NCBI GenBank assembly: GCA_028753945.1
Contig: JAPNXP010000018.1
Location: 2,729,643-2,793,642 of the forward strand
From: Hexactinellida sp. DTS-2022
Lineage: Eukaryota; Porifera; Hexactinellida
Length of the DNA: 64,000 bases
Direction of reading: 5' to 3'
The notes beneath the pieces were generated by a model. The model was not told the origin of the DNA and did no database searches. It saw only the letters and a program-made list of their open reading frames with translations. Below are positions 23,111 through 35,180 of this stretch, piece by piece. The translations under genes and the position numbers were made by a program. Within the stretch, counting starts at the first letter, position 1. The number at the start of each line of letters is the position of its first letter.

Positions 23111-23406
23111 TAAACAAAGAAATTTTATCCCCCATTTATAGTAGAAAATAAACCTATCATTAAAAATTTTCTTCTCTCATCAGACGCAGAATTTCATGCT
23201 GAATCCAATGGTAAATAAAATTTGGGATTTAGTAAAGCATTTTATTAGAAATGGACCAGACAAATTTGAAATGTGTCAAAAATGTGTCCAAAATGTGTTA
23301 ATCAAAAATCGTAGCCCCAGGTGCAAATTAGACGGTCCCATTGCACCTACATGCCAAGTTTCACCCCATCTACACCGTATACGGAGAAAAAATAAAAAAT
23401 ATTAAA

Positions 23407-23465
23407 AGGCAGTGATTTCAATACTGGGCCACTATACTATAGTATAGTCGGCACAGTAATAATCA
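23407..23465. repeat. Single CTATAGTATAGTCGGCAC unit
   Basis: One unit of the 21580-21850 tandem repeat (GGCAGTGATTTCAATACTGG, then the palindrome and GTCGGCACAGTAATAAT). Confidence 0.85.
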
Positions 23466-23498
23466 ATAGGTATCACAATAAATGCATACTAATAAGCC

Positions 23499-23643
23499 TA
23501 GGGCCGGCGCCACCGGGGGTGTCCTGGGTGTCCGGACACCCACTGCCTCAAGGAAATGAAGCGGTGCTTGGACAGTGACACCCACTAGACATACAGTGGA
23601 CACCCACTACACCCACACCTCATAATACGTGGCGCCGGCAATG
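23499..23643. mobile_element. Small hAT-like MITE
   Basis: Inverted ends GGGCCGGCGCCACC and GTGGCGCCGGCAATG. Only AAGCC (5 bp) is duplicated at the flanks. GACACCCACT words repeat inside. Confidence 0.65.
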
Positions 23644-24144
23644 AAGCCAATACATAATTTAACCGATATAATTCTACTAATCAGCATTACTTGTATCACA
23701 CAAAAATACTGTACAGAAAACGATTCACAATTCAAAATTAATTTAACTCCTAATCTAATCTGAATTAGGTAAATAAATTAAGTTTTGGATCAAAATTTTA
23801 TCCTTATACCACTGGGTAAATTGCTCTTGAAATATCTCCACCATTAAAGAAAGTGCAGAATTTTGTAAAGAGAATAAATTGCGAATGATGTGTACCTACC
23901 AGAAAACAAACCGTTAATCAGCTTGGTATATGTGACGACGACTTAAGTGTCAGAAAATATTCAAAGCCCACCATATCGATTCCCAAAATTCTGCTAAACT
24001 TGGTTGTATTTTAGCAATGGCGATGAGTTGGTGCGTTGAAATCAATTGAGGGAGTTATTGATGAAAAGTTGGTCGATCTCTGCATCAACAGAACTTACTC
24101 AATTCCCTGATTAATTGAGCGAATAAATAAAAAGTACTTTAGAT
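23644..24144. other. AT-rich intron DNA, nothing recognised
   Basis: No frame or repeat supported. Confidence 0.4.
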
Positions 24145-24343
24145 CAGGGTTTTTTTTTAAGGCCGATCTTGGTGTAAAATTTGCACCAAGATTTTTTGGA
24201 GTTACACCACGATTCGGGTCGGCAGCGGCCTCTGCAGTGTAGAATTACACCACGATTAAGGGTCGGCCGCGGCCTCTGCAGTGTTGAGTTACACCAAGGC
24301 CGCGCTGAGTTGCACCAAGGTCTGAACCTTAAAAAAAACCCTG
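24145..24343. mobile_element. hAT-type MITE, perfect target duplication
   Basis: TIRs CAGGGTTTTTTTTAAGG and CCTTAAAAAAAACCCTG. Perfect 8-bp duplication CTTTAGAT (24137-24144 and 24344-24351). The interior repeats TTACACCA and GGCCGCGGCC words. The open frame across it is spurious. Confidence 0.95.
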
Positions 24344-26130
24344 CTTTAGATAATGCCTGGCTATGGTACCTGAATACATCAAAAGGAGAGCAAACCTGAC
24401 CATAGGTGTCTGAGATACCTCAAAAGAAAAGAGACAAAGCATAGATTAAGTTATTGAAAGATCCTCGTATTAGCAACAATTTATCCGCTGAATGCTGGGA
24501 ATTTCTTTGTTTTGTACTTTGTTTTGTATTGTGTTAAAAGACTACAATTTACCGCGTATTTACTTCCGGCAATCCTTCTGATCTGAAAGCAATTTTATAA
24601 ACTCTTAAACTCCAGATAATAATCAGTCGATATTTTATCCATATAAATAACAAATGACTCTGCTCCATTGTGTCATATGATCGCAATAAAATACAGACAT
24701 ATTTGATTCCTAATTAATCCAAATTAATAAGTTCCATTTACAGAAATGTAAAACCTGTAAACTGTAGATGCATTCTTAAGTAAGTAGGTTGAAATTTATC
24801 CTTGAAAAATGGACATATCCAATATTCATTACCAGAAAACTTAAGATCAGTGTATTATACAGCCATTCGTAAATACGCTCATAATCCTGGTCTGATCCAA
24901 TTTCCATAAGCCTAAATCACAAATTAATGTTAGGGTATAGGAGAGGATTCTAAATTTTCGCGCTCCTAAATACATTTTTCCAAAAATCATGCTCCAAAAG
25001 GAGCATCTCGCGCACCTGGATAATTCCTTGCTTAAAACGTTTTATACAGTTTTGGAGTCCTTAATTATCTCACTTTATCGTGAAATGCTTTAGTGTAATG
25101 AAACCAACAGCCAAAAAAGTGGAGAAAATCGGGATTATACTCATCAATTGCAGATAAACTGCTGTATACAACTGTACGTTTCTTATTGTCATCAGTATAT
25201 GAATCATTTCTTCACCATATCCATTATATTGGAAAAATAGATATTTCCGTTACCTTCGATATATAAGGCCATACCACTTAGTATACATACCATGGATTAC
25301 TTAAAGTCCATTGATAAATAGGTTATTATATTTATTTCCATAACTAGTAATGATAGACGTCATAAATGGACTATAACTATATAGGAACTTGGTATCAAGG
25401 TATACATATAATCCTTCAGAATTGTGCTATTTCACCATATGAATACGTAATCGCTCATTTGGGTGATAAATATCGTGTTTTAGTAACCTGCTTTTACCAT
25501 AATTAAACGTGTTATAAATGTTCAAGATTGGAACATGATGATGCCCAGGACTTGTTAAATGAAATATATTGAAATTATAAATGGAATGCTGACATATTCT
25601 TCGGTTGCCAGGGATATGTAAATTTCCTAAAATGGACCATCCTAAAGACTCTCAATTTTCTTTAAACTGGGTCTTTGGGCAGATAGTAGGAACAATATGG
25701 TTCTTTGCCTTGTTGCTTTTAAGTAACAATTGGCTACTGTTGTTAAAATTTAAAGTAATAAATTGATTTTCCTTCTGTACTAAGCAATCTATACACTCAT
25801 CACGAAGTCTTCGCAATTTCACTATCGAGTTTTAGGAGAGGGAATTGCTTGAATCCGATTGAAAACATAATAGTAACACTTTCACAAGGTGTAAACACCA
25901 CAGTTAGAACCTAATTGGAAGGGCCATTTTAAGCCACGAACAAAAAGGTCAATCAAGGCAAAAGTTAAAATCCGGGTCTTCAATTCCATTCAATACTATA
26001 TATTTCAGTGAGTACTGAACAACAATCGGGGAACAAATCTGAGATTTATACAATTTCCTTAATAAGAAAGGCAGCATATCCTCCGATAAAAGCTATAGGT
26101 TGTCTTGTGTATGAATTCAGAAAAAACTTC
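24344..26130. other. AT-rich intron DNA with a GGAGC patch
   Basis: 24945-25020 holds CGCGCTCC/GGAGCATC/CGCGCACC words like those at 650-740 and 44260-44930. Otherwise no gene or repeat could be supported. Confidence 0.4.
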
Positions 26131-26136
26131 AAAAGT

Positions 26137-26140
26137 GTGG

Positions 26141-26179
<39 letters not shown>

Positions 26180-26180
26180 T
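26137..26180. repeat. (CA)n microsatellite
   Basis: About 20 uninterrupted CA units. Reading frames across it are meaningless. Confidence 0.95.
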
Positions 26181-26325
26181 TATGTCCTTATATCTATGAT
26201 ACAGGGACGTTTTTGTCCTTATATCCAAAAAGTGTCCCTATATCCTAAAAGTGTCCTTATATCCAAAGGTTTTTGTCCCTATATGGGGGGATATAGGGAC
26301 AGTTTTGTCTTTATATCGACATCGA
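26181..26325. repeat. GTCCTTATATCC tandem-like repeats
   Basis: Seven copies of (T)GTCC(T/C)TATATC(C) variants, partly in inverted orientation (GGGGATATAGGGAC). Confidence 0.8.
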
Positions 26326-26369
26326 CATGAACACACACACACACAGTGTCACACACACACACACACACA

Positions 26370-26617
26370 CATAGGCGCCGAAAGGGGGGGGGTCAGGGAG
26401 GGTGTCACCCCCCCTGGCCGAGGAGAATTCAGGGGAAAAAAATGGAAAATTCTTGATTCCATAACGAGTTTGTATAAATATCAGTGGATGATGTATATAT
26501 CTTTACAATTATGCCCATCAAACATTGATTTTATCCCCATAAGCATTGTTTTTTGAACTTTCACATTTGAATATTACGTCACACCCCCCCTAGCGTTTGA
26601 GAGTTTCGGCGCCCATG
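26370..26617. mobile_element. hAT-type MITE inserted in a (CA)n tract
   Basis: TIRs CATAGGCGCCGAAA and TTTCGGCGCCCATG. CACACACA flanks both sides (26362-26369 and 26618-26625), equal to an 8-bp duplication within the microsatellite. Confidence 0.8.
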
Positions 26618-26639
26618 CACACACACACACATATAATGT

Positions 26640-26851
26640 GTGATATCAAAATTATCAGAATGGCTGCGATAAAGATCATCTTCATGGGTTTCGAAGCTGC
26701 TGATAAATTCCATAAACGAATCTCTATCGTTATGGACATAATCTTTCCTATTATACAACTTGAGAATATAATACTGAGAGTGTTCAAGTGCCCTCTCATT
26801 TTCCAGGATTTGACGAACCAATACATTGTAGTTTACATCTGTTTGTATAAT
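26640..26851 (-). CDS. Possible exon of an unknown gene
   Basis: After an ATTTTAG acceptor the minus strand is open for about 70 codons: IIQTDVNYNVLVRQILENER, ALEHSQYYILKLYNRKDY, SFMEFISSFETHEDDLYRSH. Composition and the acceptor look coding. It is not part of the UBR4-like protein, since the flanking exons join without a gap. It runs into a (CA)n tract at its 3' side with only a (GT)n donor. Not recognised; it may be a remnant of a nested gene or TE. Confidence 0.35.
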
Positions 26852-27242
26852 CTAAAATGGTATTCAATAAGATCAATTTGTATAAATGATGACAATACTT
26901 AGGTAATTCCACATTCGTCGGTCAATATCTAAAAGTTTAGGCAGTGCAATACTTGAATGGTGAAAACTCGTGAAGGTTTGAACTGTTAATTTTACTCATG
27001 AACTGGCAAGCTTCCCCAGACTCTATCCAACGAACCAGAGTAGACATTCAAATAAATCTGGCATCATTATGTATAAGTGGCAAATAATGTCGGTCCTTGA
27101 GACGAACTCTCCCTTCCAATAGGATTGATAAATCAATCAATCAATGTCCATATCTATCGGTTTAAAAAACATACAGCTGATTGAGAGATTCGGAGAGGTT
27201 CCACGATTTTAACTCTTTGACTTGAAGAAACTTGTCAATAGT

Positions 27243-27421
27243 CAGGGCCGGATTTACCATTAAGCTAAGTAGGCTATAGCCTTCGGGCCACTACAGGACC
27301 AATGTACAGGACACTACAAGACGAATGGGCCACTACAGGACCACTACCGACCAATGTCGATCATGTTCGGGCCACTTGTGTGGTTCAGCCTTTAGGCCAC
27401 TCAAGGGTAAATCCTGCCCTG
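27243..27421. mobile_element. hAT-type MITE, perfect target duplication
   Basis: TIRs CAGGGCCGGATTTACC and GGTAAATCCTGCCCTG. Perfect 8-bp duplication TCAATAGT (27235-27242 and 27422-27429). GGCCACTACAGGACC words repeat inside. Confidence 0.95.
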
Positions 27422-27523
27422 TCAATAGTAATAATGTTTTTGATTGCAATGACTACTGTATATTTGATGTTATATTGACAATATAAATGTGGTGTCAAGG
27501 TGCCAAAAATCCATCCTTGGAGC

Positions 27524-27620
27524 AGGCACGTAGCTAGAGTATGTAATTCAGGGGGGCAAGTTTTATGTCGGGGGGCAAGTGCAGGGAGTCGGGGAGGCAG
27601 GGAGGGGGGACGAATCACTG
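27524..27620. mobile_element. Single hAT-like end with G-runs
   Basis: CAGGCACGTAGCTAGAG followed by GGGGGGCAAG repeats looks like the left end of a hAT MITE. No matching right end was found. Confidence 0.4.
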
Positions 27621-28120
27621 AATTTACTGAATAACATAAATCAGAAAGAAACAATAATTTAAGCGGGCTGCGATTATATGATAAAAGATTCAGCAGAAAT
27701 TCAATGCCTATTAAATTCGACGAGTTTCCTAACAATGAGCGCTAAAAACCGTATGAACATAGCAACGGGAGTTTCAAATTCCATTGTTTTAACCATGCAG
27801 TTGAAGTAAATTCGCGTAAGTTCTTAATATGTGATACTAAACAATTTAACTATTCACATGAAAATTAATAAAAATTTGAGAATATCCATGTAAACATTGG
27901 ATATAATGAATGTTTATGTTACGTATTACAATAACACAAATATTGATTATATCCAAGTTATAACTAAATAAACATGAAAAATAACATCTCTAATAATTCC
28001 CAAGTTGATGAACAATGTTTTAAAATTCATTCGGCTAAGCAAAACACGTTTGAAAAATTTCACGCTAAATCTGTACAGGCCAAAAAGGTTTATGGAATGT
28101 CGCTGACAATTATATAACTA
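27621..28120. other. AT-rich intron DNA, nothing recognised
   Basis: No frame or repeat supported. Confidence 0.4.
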
Positions 28121-28204
28121 CAGTCAACATCCATAATTCGAAGTCTTGAGGGAAAAATACATATGGTCGAAATAGCGAATATTTGAATTAACGGATGTCG
28201 ACTA
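28121..28204. mobile_element. Tiny pogo-like MITE (84 bp)
   Basis: Ends CAGTCAACATCC and GGATGTCGACT next to TA on both sides. Little more than two TIRs. Confidence 0.7.
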
Positions 28205-28419
28205 TAATATCAATCACTACAGTGAATTAAACTTTTTTGCATCTTGAATACAATAAACGATGTACATTATATGCTTTGGACTATGCTGATTCCGAATATA
28301 TAATAAGTTTTCCCTATAACGCAAGGTTATTGAAAATCTGCCATTTAATCTTTTTCGAATTTCGTGTAATTTATGAAAAATTTGTATTATACAAAATTGT
28401 AATTTAGAATTGTATATAG

Positions 28420-29427
28420 CAGGGTTGCCAACTCTCATTTGCCTTTTTTCTCCCATCCTCCCGACCTCCGGCCAAACTTTTCAAACCCAGCTTTTTTTGG
28501 AAATTGTTTCTATACATATATTTAATGATAAATAAGTAAATAACTGGATTTTTTGCTAAATTAGTCAAAATACAAGTACCAAGATTTGTTCCACTCGTAT
28601 ACTTGTAAGTTAGTTAAGATTATTTAGCTCCTTATTAATACACGGTACTATTATGTTTTAATTCGAATTTGGAAGAAATTCTTAAAATATCTCGGGTGGG
28701 CTTCGCATACATCCTCCAGAAAGGTATTATACTAGATAACATGCTGAATTTTTACTCGTTTAGTTTATATGTCGATCTATGCAACCACGGGTGGATTAAA
28801 TATTACAACACATTTTAATCGTCATGAAATTCCTTGAAATCTCAAGAAAAATATCCATGAATTACGAGAACTTTTGAAGATATTTAAATAAGCTACATCT
28901 ACGTATATTTAATTTTTTTTTTAAAAATTACAATTCATTATTCTAGCTATTTCGTTTTTGTTATATTATTAGATACATTGGGTGAATACGAGATACGCGG
29001 GAAGAAATTTGATAGATAGAACTAGAAAAATACGCGTTTTCCTAATTGTAAATATCAAAACATACAAATTAATCATATTGCATCGTTCTATTCATGATAG
29101 ATTCAAAGAAAAAGCATATATTTTGAGTCTCCCGCTTTTTCATTTCGACCTCCCGTTTTTTTGGTAAAACTCCCGCCAAAATGGCAAAAACCTCCCACTA
29201 TTTGGATTCCAGAGGATGGCAACCAGTGTATATTATAAGGAATAAAAAAATGTTTTTTTATTGTTTTCGTGGAATAAAAAAATGGATTTTCGGTAGAAAT
29301 GGAATCTTGAAATGGATATCAGACGTTAAAACTCACTATTCAAGGGAGTAAAAAAATGAAAATAGGAATAAAAAAATGGGCCAGGAATAAAAAAATGGGC
29401 TTATAATATACCCTGATGGCAACCCTG
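28420..29427. mobile_element. hAT-like element, CAGGGTTGCCA ends
   Basis: Perfect 11-bp TIRs (CAGGGTTGCCA / TGGCAACCCTG) and a 6-bp duplication ATATAG (28414-28419 and 29428-29433). Contains CTCCCGACCTCC-type words and five copies of GGAATAAAAAAATGG near the right end. No transposase is readable. Confidence 0.75.
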
Positions 29428-30520
29428 ATATAGATTAACTCTAGTAAGATAGTTATTCGCTGAATAATTCATTTATTAATAGCTTTTTTAACGCTATTTT
29501 TACCATAAGAGTGGCCGTTAAAATTCATTCCAAAAATGTTACTTTTAGTTTATTTTATGGATTTATTGGTATGGATCATGGAATTGATAAAAAATGATTG
29601 AACTGATTGAACTGCCTACAATTTGAAATGATCTGAAACTGATCTTAAAATGAACTTTTGATTTTGATCCGAAAATGAGGTTTAAGTATATATTGATTTG
29701 AGTTGATCGATTTACAAAAGTTAAATAATTGAACTGATTGAACTTCCCTTGCAATTTAAGATTGATCTGAAAATAGAATGAACTAAATAGACTCATTAAA
29801 TGATCTGTGACCGTTCACTGTTGAGGACAGCACTTTTAAACAGTCTCGTCCAGTCAATCCACCTTGCACTCAGTTAAAAATATATTCCCATTGCAAACAT
29901 TTTCTAGAATTCTACCAAATTAAAAAGTCCTATTATCCTTGAAATCATTTACGCAGCATTTGACTATTTAAGAGTTTTGTATAAAGCCGACAAATTTCCA
30001 TAATTAAGAGAACCCATAATTGAAATATAAAGCATGTTGGAACTCAATTTGGGTGAAAATGATTATCAATAATGTTCATTATATGGGATTACCGCCCAAT
30101 AGTTACAGAATAATCAATTTGAAATAGAATTCCTTTGTCCAATAAATGAATTGACAGACCTCACACGATATGTTAATCAAAATTGGGTTAAAAAGATTCA
30201 TAATAAATACGCAAAATTACAGTGAAATATATAAAATTGGCACAGTAAGTTTAGTTCAAGAAAGTGACAATTTTAGGAATGAATGAATTAAAACTGATTG
30301 GGTTATAACTTAATTTTTTATTTCATGACGTATGCAACCACAATGTAGAAAAACAAAAAATAATTGTGTTGTAATATCGAGATATACAGCCTTGTGCTTT
30401 AAAATATGTTGTTTTTAGAATTCTGAAAACACAAATGGAACTATACTACATTTGATAGAATTCAAAAGTATATTTATCGGCGTAGTTTGTGTTCAAATCA
30501 ATTGAAATTTTCATATGAAC
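29428..30520. other. AT-rich intron DNA with a local duplication
   Basis: 29597-29790 contains two similar blocks with AACTGATTGAACT and TTTGAAATGATCTGAAA/TTTAAGATTGATCTGAAA. No gene. Confidence 0.5.
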
Positions 30521-30521
30521 T

Positions 30522-30994
30522 ATCGCGCTTCGCTTGGTAGGTCGCTTCGCGGCAGAACACAACCACACATCAACCGCTTCGTGGTTGGTGTGTGGTTATA
30601 CTTGCAACATTGATTATAAAGCGTGAATAAGCCTAAATAGTCAAATTTAACAATTTGGAATTTTAGTGATTACGTCATCATGCGATAATGAGTAAGCATA
30701 TTGGCAATCTGGCGTGACCAACGTCTCCGCATCATTAATGTACATGTTCTACTAAATTTTTATCTCTTAATGGGCGGGAATTATCTGCGATTAAGTAAAT
30801 TTTGATGCTTCTCGAAATGTGACAATGACGTCATAACTTGTCGAGGTGTGAGAAATTTGGAGTGGAAACCTCAACTTGTTGGCGGGTGCCAAAAGCCACC
30901 CCTATATGCTAAAAATCACATTGGGAAACCGTCCAGTTTCTTCAATCAACTCACGCACACACATACACCCACCCTTGTGTTTTAATAGCATAGA
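30522..30994 (-). mobile_element. Non-autonomous Helitron, copy B
   Basis: Read on the minus strand it starts TCTATGCTATTAAAAC and ends with the hairpin CGCGAAGCGACC...AAGCGCG. It matches the copy at 59945-60584 over its length (GTGATTACGTCATCATGCG, CATAACTTGTCGAGGTGTGA). The 3' base string is worn (GATA instead of CTAG). Confidence 0.8.
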
Positions 30995-31001
30995 TAGATA
31001 C

Positions 31002-33620
31002 TAGTGTTGCTGAATTTCCCGATAATTTGTTTCCCGGGAAATCGGGAAGCAGATTTCTAATTTCCCGGGAAATCCCGGGAAATCGGGAAATAGATGGTTA
31101 TTGTTTGTACCAGTTATATTCCTATTTCGTATATATTCAGGTAATCAGGTTATTAGTTTACTCAAATGGGTTCTCCCTAGAGAAATTTACGAGTATAATA
31201 ATTTAAATCTATTTCTAATAACAAACAACAATACTACTCACTAAATGAATCCTATCATTCAAGAACTATATTAGTAATTACTTTTCTGTGCTTTGAAAAA
31301 ACCACGCAGAAAACAAATGCAATTGATCGAATCATTGCTTAGTTTACTACGTAATTTTGTAATGATTAAGCCTGCGGCTGAGAATGCACGTTCTGATTCG
31401 ATGCTTGTTGGTGGAATTGAGCAGAGTGCTTGATACAATAATTCAAGATTTTCTGTCCTCTTTTTCGTAGCTTCAAACACCTTCATTTCTTTTTGAATAG
31501 CCGTGAAATTATTTTGATCGATTTTGGTGGCTACAGTGGACATTCGAATTGCAGCCTCTAGCTTTTCTGAGAGTGTATCGTTTTCATTGGCAGAGCTAGA
31601 ATCTAGTTCGATTTCTTGTGAATTTAGATCTTCAACATTATTATATTCCAAACTAGGGTATAATCGATTGAGGAGTGTTTTAATAGATCTGTATATTGCA
31701 GACTTTGATGATACAAATTGTATTTCTTTCTCTGATAAATCAGGATCATGTAAATACCTTAAAACTCCGAATAAATTATTCTGACTCCTCTCTTCTAATC
31801 TCTTTGCAACACTCCTTTTCAATTCAAGACTAAAATTTGAATCAATACCATCTAATTGAGAATAAATGAATTTGAAAATACCATTCGCTGTGAGTAAATT
31901 TGCATCTCTACGACCCAAGGCCTCAATAGCCAACTTCATTGGCTGAAGTGCTTGTGTAATATGCTCTAATAACCAATACTCATCTCGTGTCATACAATAC
32001 TTTTCACCTATATCGATCATTGCCTTTTCAATACATTTCTTTAACTTCAGAAACCTTTCGATCATATTCACCAAACTATTCCATCTAGTTTTAGTATCAA
32101 GAAATAATATCAACTCCTTGTTAAATTCGCATTTTACATGGATTTGAAGGATCTCATTTTTCTGAGGAGATTTTCTAAAGAATTTGACGATTTTTCGTAC
32201 TCTCTGAACAGTCTCATTGATTTGATAATCATCTCGTAAATCCGGTAATGCGCTCGTATCATCCATATCGATATTAATGTTACCATCAGCTGATTCTTCA
32301 ATACCCAAACTTTGAGTTTCATCATAAGCATTAAAACAGCCATCACTCACTTCACAATGTGTATCCATACTTGGCTTTGTTTTGTATAGAACATCGCATA
32401 CAGCAAGGTGAATTCCATGAGCAAAACACTGTTGATGTTCACACGGTGATATTCGACCCATCTTTACCATTACAGATGCTCCATCAGTTATTGAACAGAC
32501 AATATCATCCTTGTAACTTAAATTAAATTCTTCGAGTTTGATTTGAATACACTGATTAAGATTTTCTGCATTCATTTTTCCTTTAAGTGCTACCATCCCT
32601 AAGTTAATATGACCACCAGAGTAATGAATATTGATATTCATGAAACGTCGATTTTGTAACGATGTATATTCATCCACAGATAAACTGAATCTACAATCTG
32701 CTCACTTTCTCTGTTGAAGATCCGATACAACTATATCTCTAGTAATTTCATATTGTTTATAAACGAGTTTCATAACATCACTATGATTCTTGGGCAACAT
32801 ATTCCCCCTCAAAGCAAGAGATGTGCGGATAAAAGAGCTATTAGTGATCCCATTAACAGAGAATCCATCACATGCAACTAATTTTGCTAGAATTTCTTCA
32901 ATAGATTCCCTTTGACATAGGGCGGAAGATATTTTGGGCTGACTAATATGACTATCCGATTTGAATCTTTTCGTTCTAGACTCTACTTCTAGAGTATTTC
33001 TTTCTGGGGCAATATCATGTTTGGCTTTTAAATGCCTTAAAAGCCCGCTTGTGGACATACCTTTGCACATCAGAATTACCATACAGATATTGCACCTTGC
33101 TGATTCACTAGTAGGAATATGTTCAAAATATTTCCATGCAAGAGATTCTGTAAATATTTGCATCACAAATTACTCAATATGAAAAGTCGGCGATAAAGAA
33201 TGAAAGTTTCTATAACTATTAGGAACAAATGTATGAATGTATATAATATATATATTGACATTCTTTTCATTTATGCCTAGTGTAATGACTACGATTTGTA
33301 TTAGTAATTAATGTTGTTAACCTCAATTGTCTTTTGTTAACTATAAAGGTCTTCACAATAAAAATTAGACAACTTTAATTAAAAGTCTTCACAATCTAAC
33401 TTAGAGTAACTTAGATCATCCATGTTACTTTTTAATCATTGAAGAATTCAAATTAAACCAAAGTTTACCAAACTCAATTACTAACCTAGAGACGGCAAAT
33501 TAAGTTGAGGAACAGCAAATATTCAATAAGTGACAGTCATTATTCCCGAGCGGGAAATGAGACATTTCCCGGGAAACGGGAAATACAATATATGTGCGAG
33601 ATCCCGGGACAGCAACACTA
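31002..33620 (-). mobile_element. Near-intact hAT transposon
   Basis: TIRs TAGTGTTGCTG and CAGCAACACTA with a perfect 8-bp duplication ATAGATAC (30994-31001 and 33621-33628). Subterminal CCCGGGAAAT words repeat at both ends. It carries a full-length transposase reading frame (31271-33166) broken by one stop. It inserted right at the 5' end of Helitron copy B. Confidence 0.95.
31271..33166 (-). pseudogene. hAT transposase, single in-frame TGA
   Basis: 632 codons in one frame. The N-terminus has a BED-type finger (CNIC at about residue 21, then HLKAKH). After it comes DCRFSLSVDEYTSLQNRRF (first catalytic block), CSITDGASVMV, CFAHGIHLAVCD (the C-x2-H motif of hAT), LFLDTKTRWNSLVNM, and the C-terminal dimerisation block SIPPTSIESERAFSAAG...LRSKLS with the catalytic Glu in SERAFS. 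The only break is a TGA at 32702-32704 between QQRK and ADCRFSL, in the middle of a conserved segment. Length and block order are normal for an autonomous hAT. Start chosen at the MMQIF methionine before the BED finger. Recently inactivated, or a sequence error. Confidence 0.95.
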
Positions 33621-33628
33621 ATAGATAC

Positions 33629-34068
33629 GCATACATACATAAATACTATTAGATTATGCAGTATAATTATGTTTAAATATAAAATCTATAAAATTACACG
33701 AAATTAAATTATTAAACAATAAATGGCGTATTTTGAAAAAACCTTATGTGATAGAAGTTTTTTAGTAAATATTCGGAATCATCGAAAGCATATAATGTAC
33801 TATATGGTATTCAAGAACCAGAATTTTTTAACTTGGTGGCAGTGTAACATCTGTGAATTCACCTGTTGTACATATTATTTATTTGCATAAATAAATTCAT
33901 ATTTAAAATCTGAGTATAGACGGGATAAATTCCTTCGAAGTCAGCAGAATATAGAAAAAATTAATTCCGAATAACGGCATGTTATATACATCAGAGGAAA
34001 AAGCAAAAAAGGACAAGTATTGTGCTTTTTTAACGGACTATTTAATTCTTAATTAATATATAAACTCA
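33629..34068. other. AT-rich intron DNA, nothing recognised
   Basis: No frame or repeat supported. Confidence 0.4.
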
Positions 34069-34492
34069 CTTGTATATAGTGTATTCCAATTGGTCAAAAG
34101 AGGTATAAGACGAAATAACAGTATTTGAGTGGAACCTTGAATGACCAGTAATAATAAGTCGATCCAAAAAATACGATCGTTTATTCCTCCACTCATCTCC
34201 TGAGATCAAGAATAAAGAAGTTACGACAAAGTATATTGGTGAGTCAAGCTCGTATACTGAAGACACCCACTTTGAAGATGGTCGTGACATAAATTCATTC
34301 AAATTATGAGCTTCTTTATGAAAAGAACCTGAACTTTGCAGCACATAAAATGAATAACTTATTAAATAACAAAGAAACCGCATGTTACTGAGCTTACTTC
34401 CTCCCCCACTTTCATCACTAAAAGATTTTCCAGTGCCATACCTCATCAAAATAATTTTAATATCATGCATGCTTGACCAAAAGTTAGGTTCC
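34069..34492 (-). CDS. UBR4: UBR4-like E3 ubiquitin ligase, penultimate exon
   Basis: Bounded by a CTTTTTAG acceptor and a GTGAGT donor. It reads EPNFWSSMHDIKIILMRYG, SDESGGGSKLSNMRFLCYLI, SRPSSKWVSSVYELDSPIYF and GDEWRNKRSYFLDRLIITGH. The order 'EP-x3-(S/N)xHDIK', the acidic GGGG-type loop, 'KW(V)xS(A/V)(F/Y)E(V/L)D(G/S)PxYF' and '(D/Q)W(R)xxRxxxL(R/D)RL(L/I)(V/I)T' is the C-terminal region of animal UBR4 (plant BIG has the same block). This region lies C-terminal to the zinc-binding E3 module. It joins the upstream exon through AG|G = Arg and the downstream exon through AA|G = Lys. Fully open; no frameshift. Confidence 0.9.
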
Positions 34493-34986
34493 CTAAAAAG
34501 AAATCAGTCTATTATATACATAGAGTGTAAATAATTTTATAGTATATATTTCAAAGTTATATGAACAATGCCTATGAGTGAGTCCATTGATCTAACCACA
34601 CCAAACTTTTTCAGCCACCCTAGATTAATTAAGTAATATATACTAATAACGATGAATTTAGTAATGAAGAGATTATTAATTCATTAACTGTAATTTAAAC
34701 AAATGAAAGTCCATATCATTAAACTCATCGAGATATTCCAATTTGTATGCTATTATAGATCATAAGAAACACTAAGAGACTTTTTGGGGATATATAAAGC
34801 ACCTCTTAATTATCCAAAATTATTGCACAAATTTCTTTGAACAATTGAAATAACTGGAACAGCGTCCTATAAATTTCAAAACTTCTATTTTTGGGAATCA
34901 TAGTCAATTTAACAGAATAAAAATTCATCACCCAAAATTATTCAAAAATTCAAATGTTAATCTCAAGTTAGCGGGAAATTAATATA

Positions 34987-35180
34987 CAGTATACTCAGCT
35001 TAATTGGGACACTAGTTAATCGGGTGAATTGGGACAACTCACCAAGATCCAAATCTTTTCCTAATAAGCTAATAATAATTTATAAATCGCTACTAGTAGA
35101 TCGATACTTCACAAAAAACCTTTTGCTAATTGGGATAAGATGCCTAAAACAAACGTGTCCCGATAAAGCGGAGTAGACTG
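34987..35180. mobile_element. pogo/Tigger-like MITE
   Basis: TIRs CAGTATACTCAGCTTAATTG and its partner CGATAAAGCGGAGTAGACTG, TA on both sides (34985-34986 and 35181-35182). GGGACA words near both ends. Confidence 0.85.

Noticed and set aside
28420-29215. Alternative right end of the CAGGGTTGCCA element at ATGGCAACCAG (about 29215)
   Set aside because: The end at 29427 gives a perfect TIR and a clean 6-bp duplication; the inner one matches less well.
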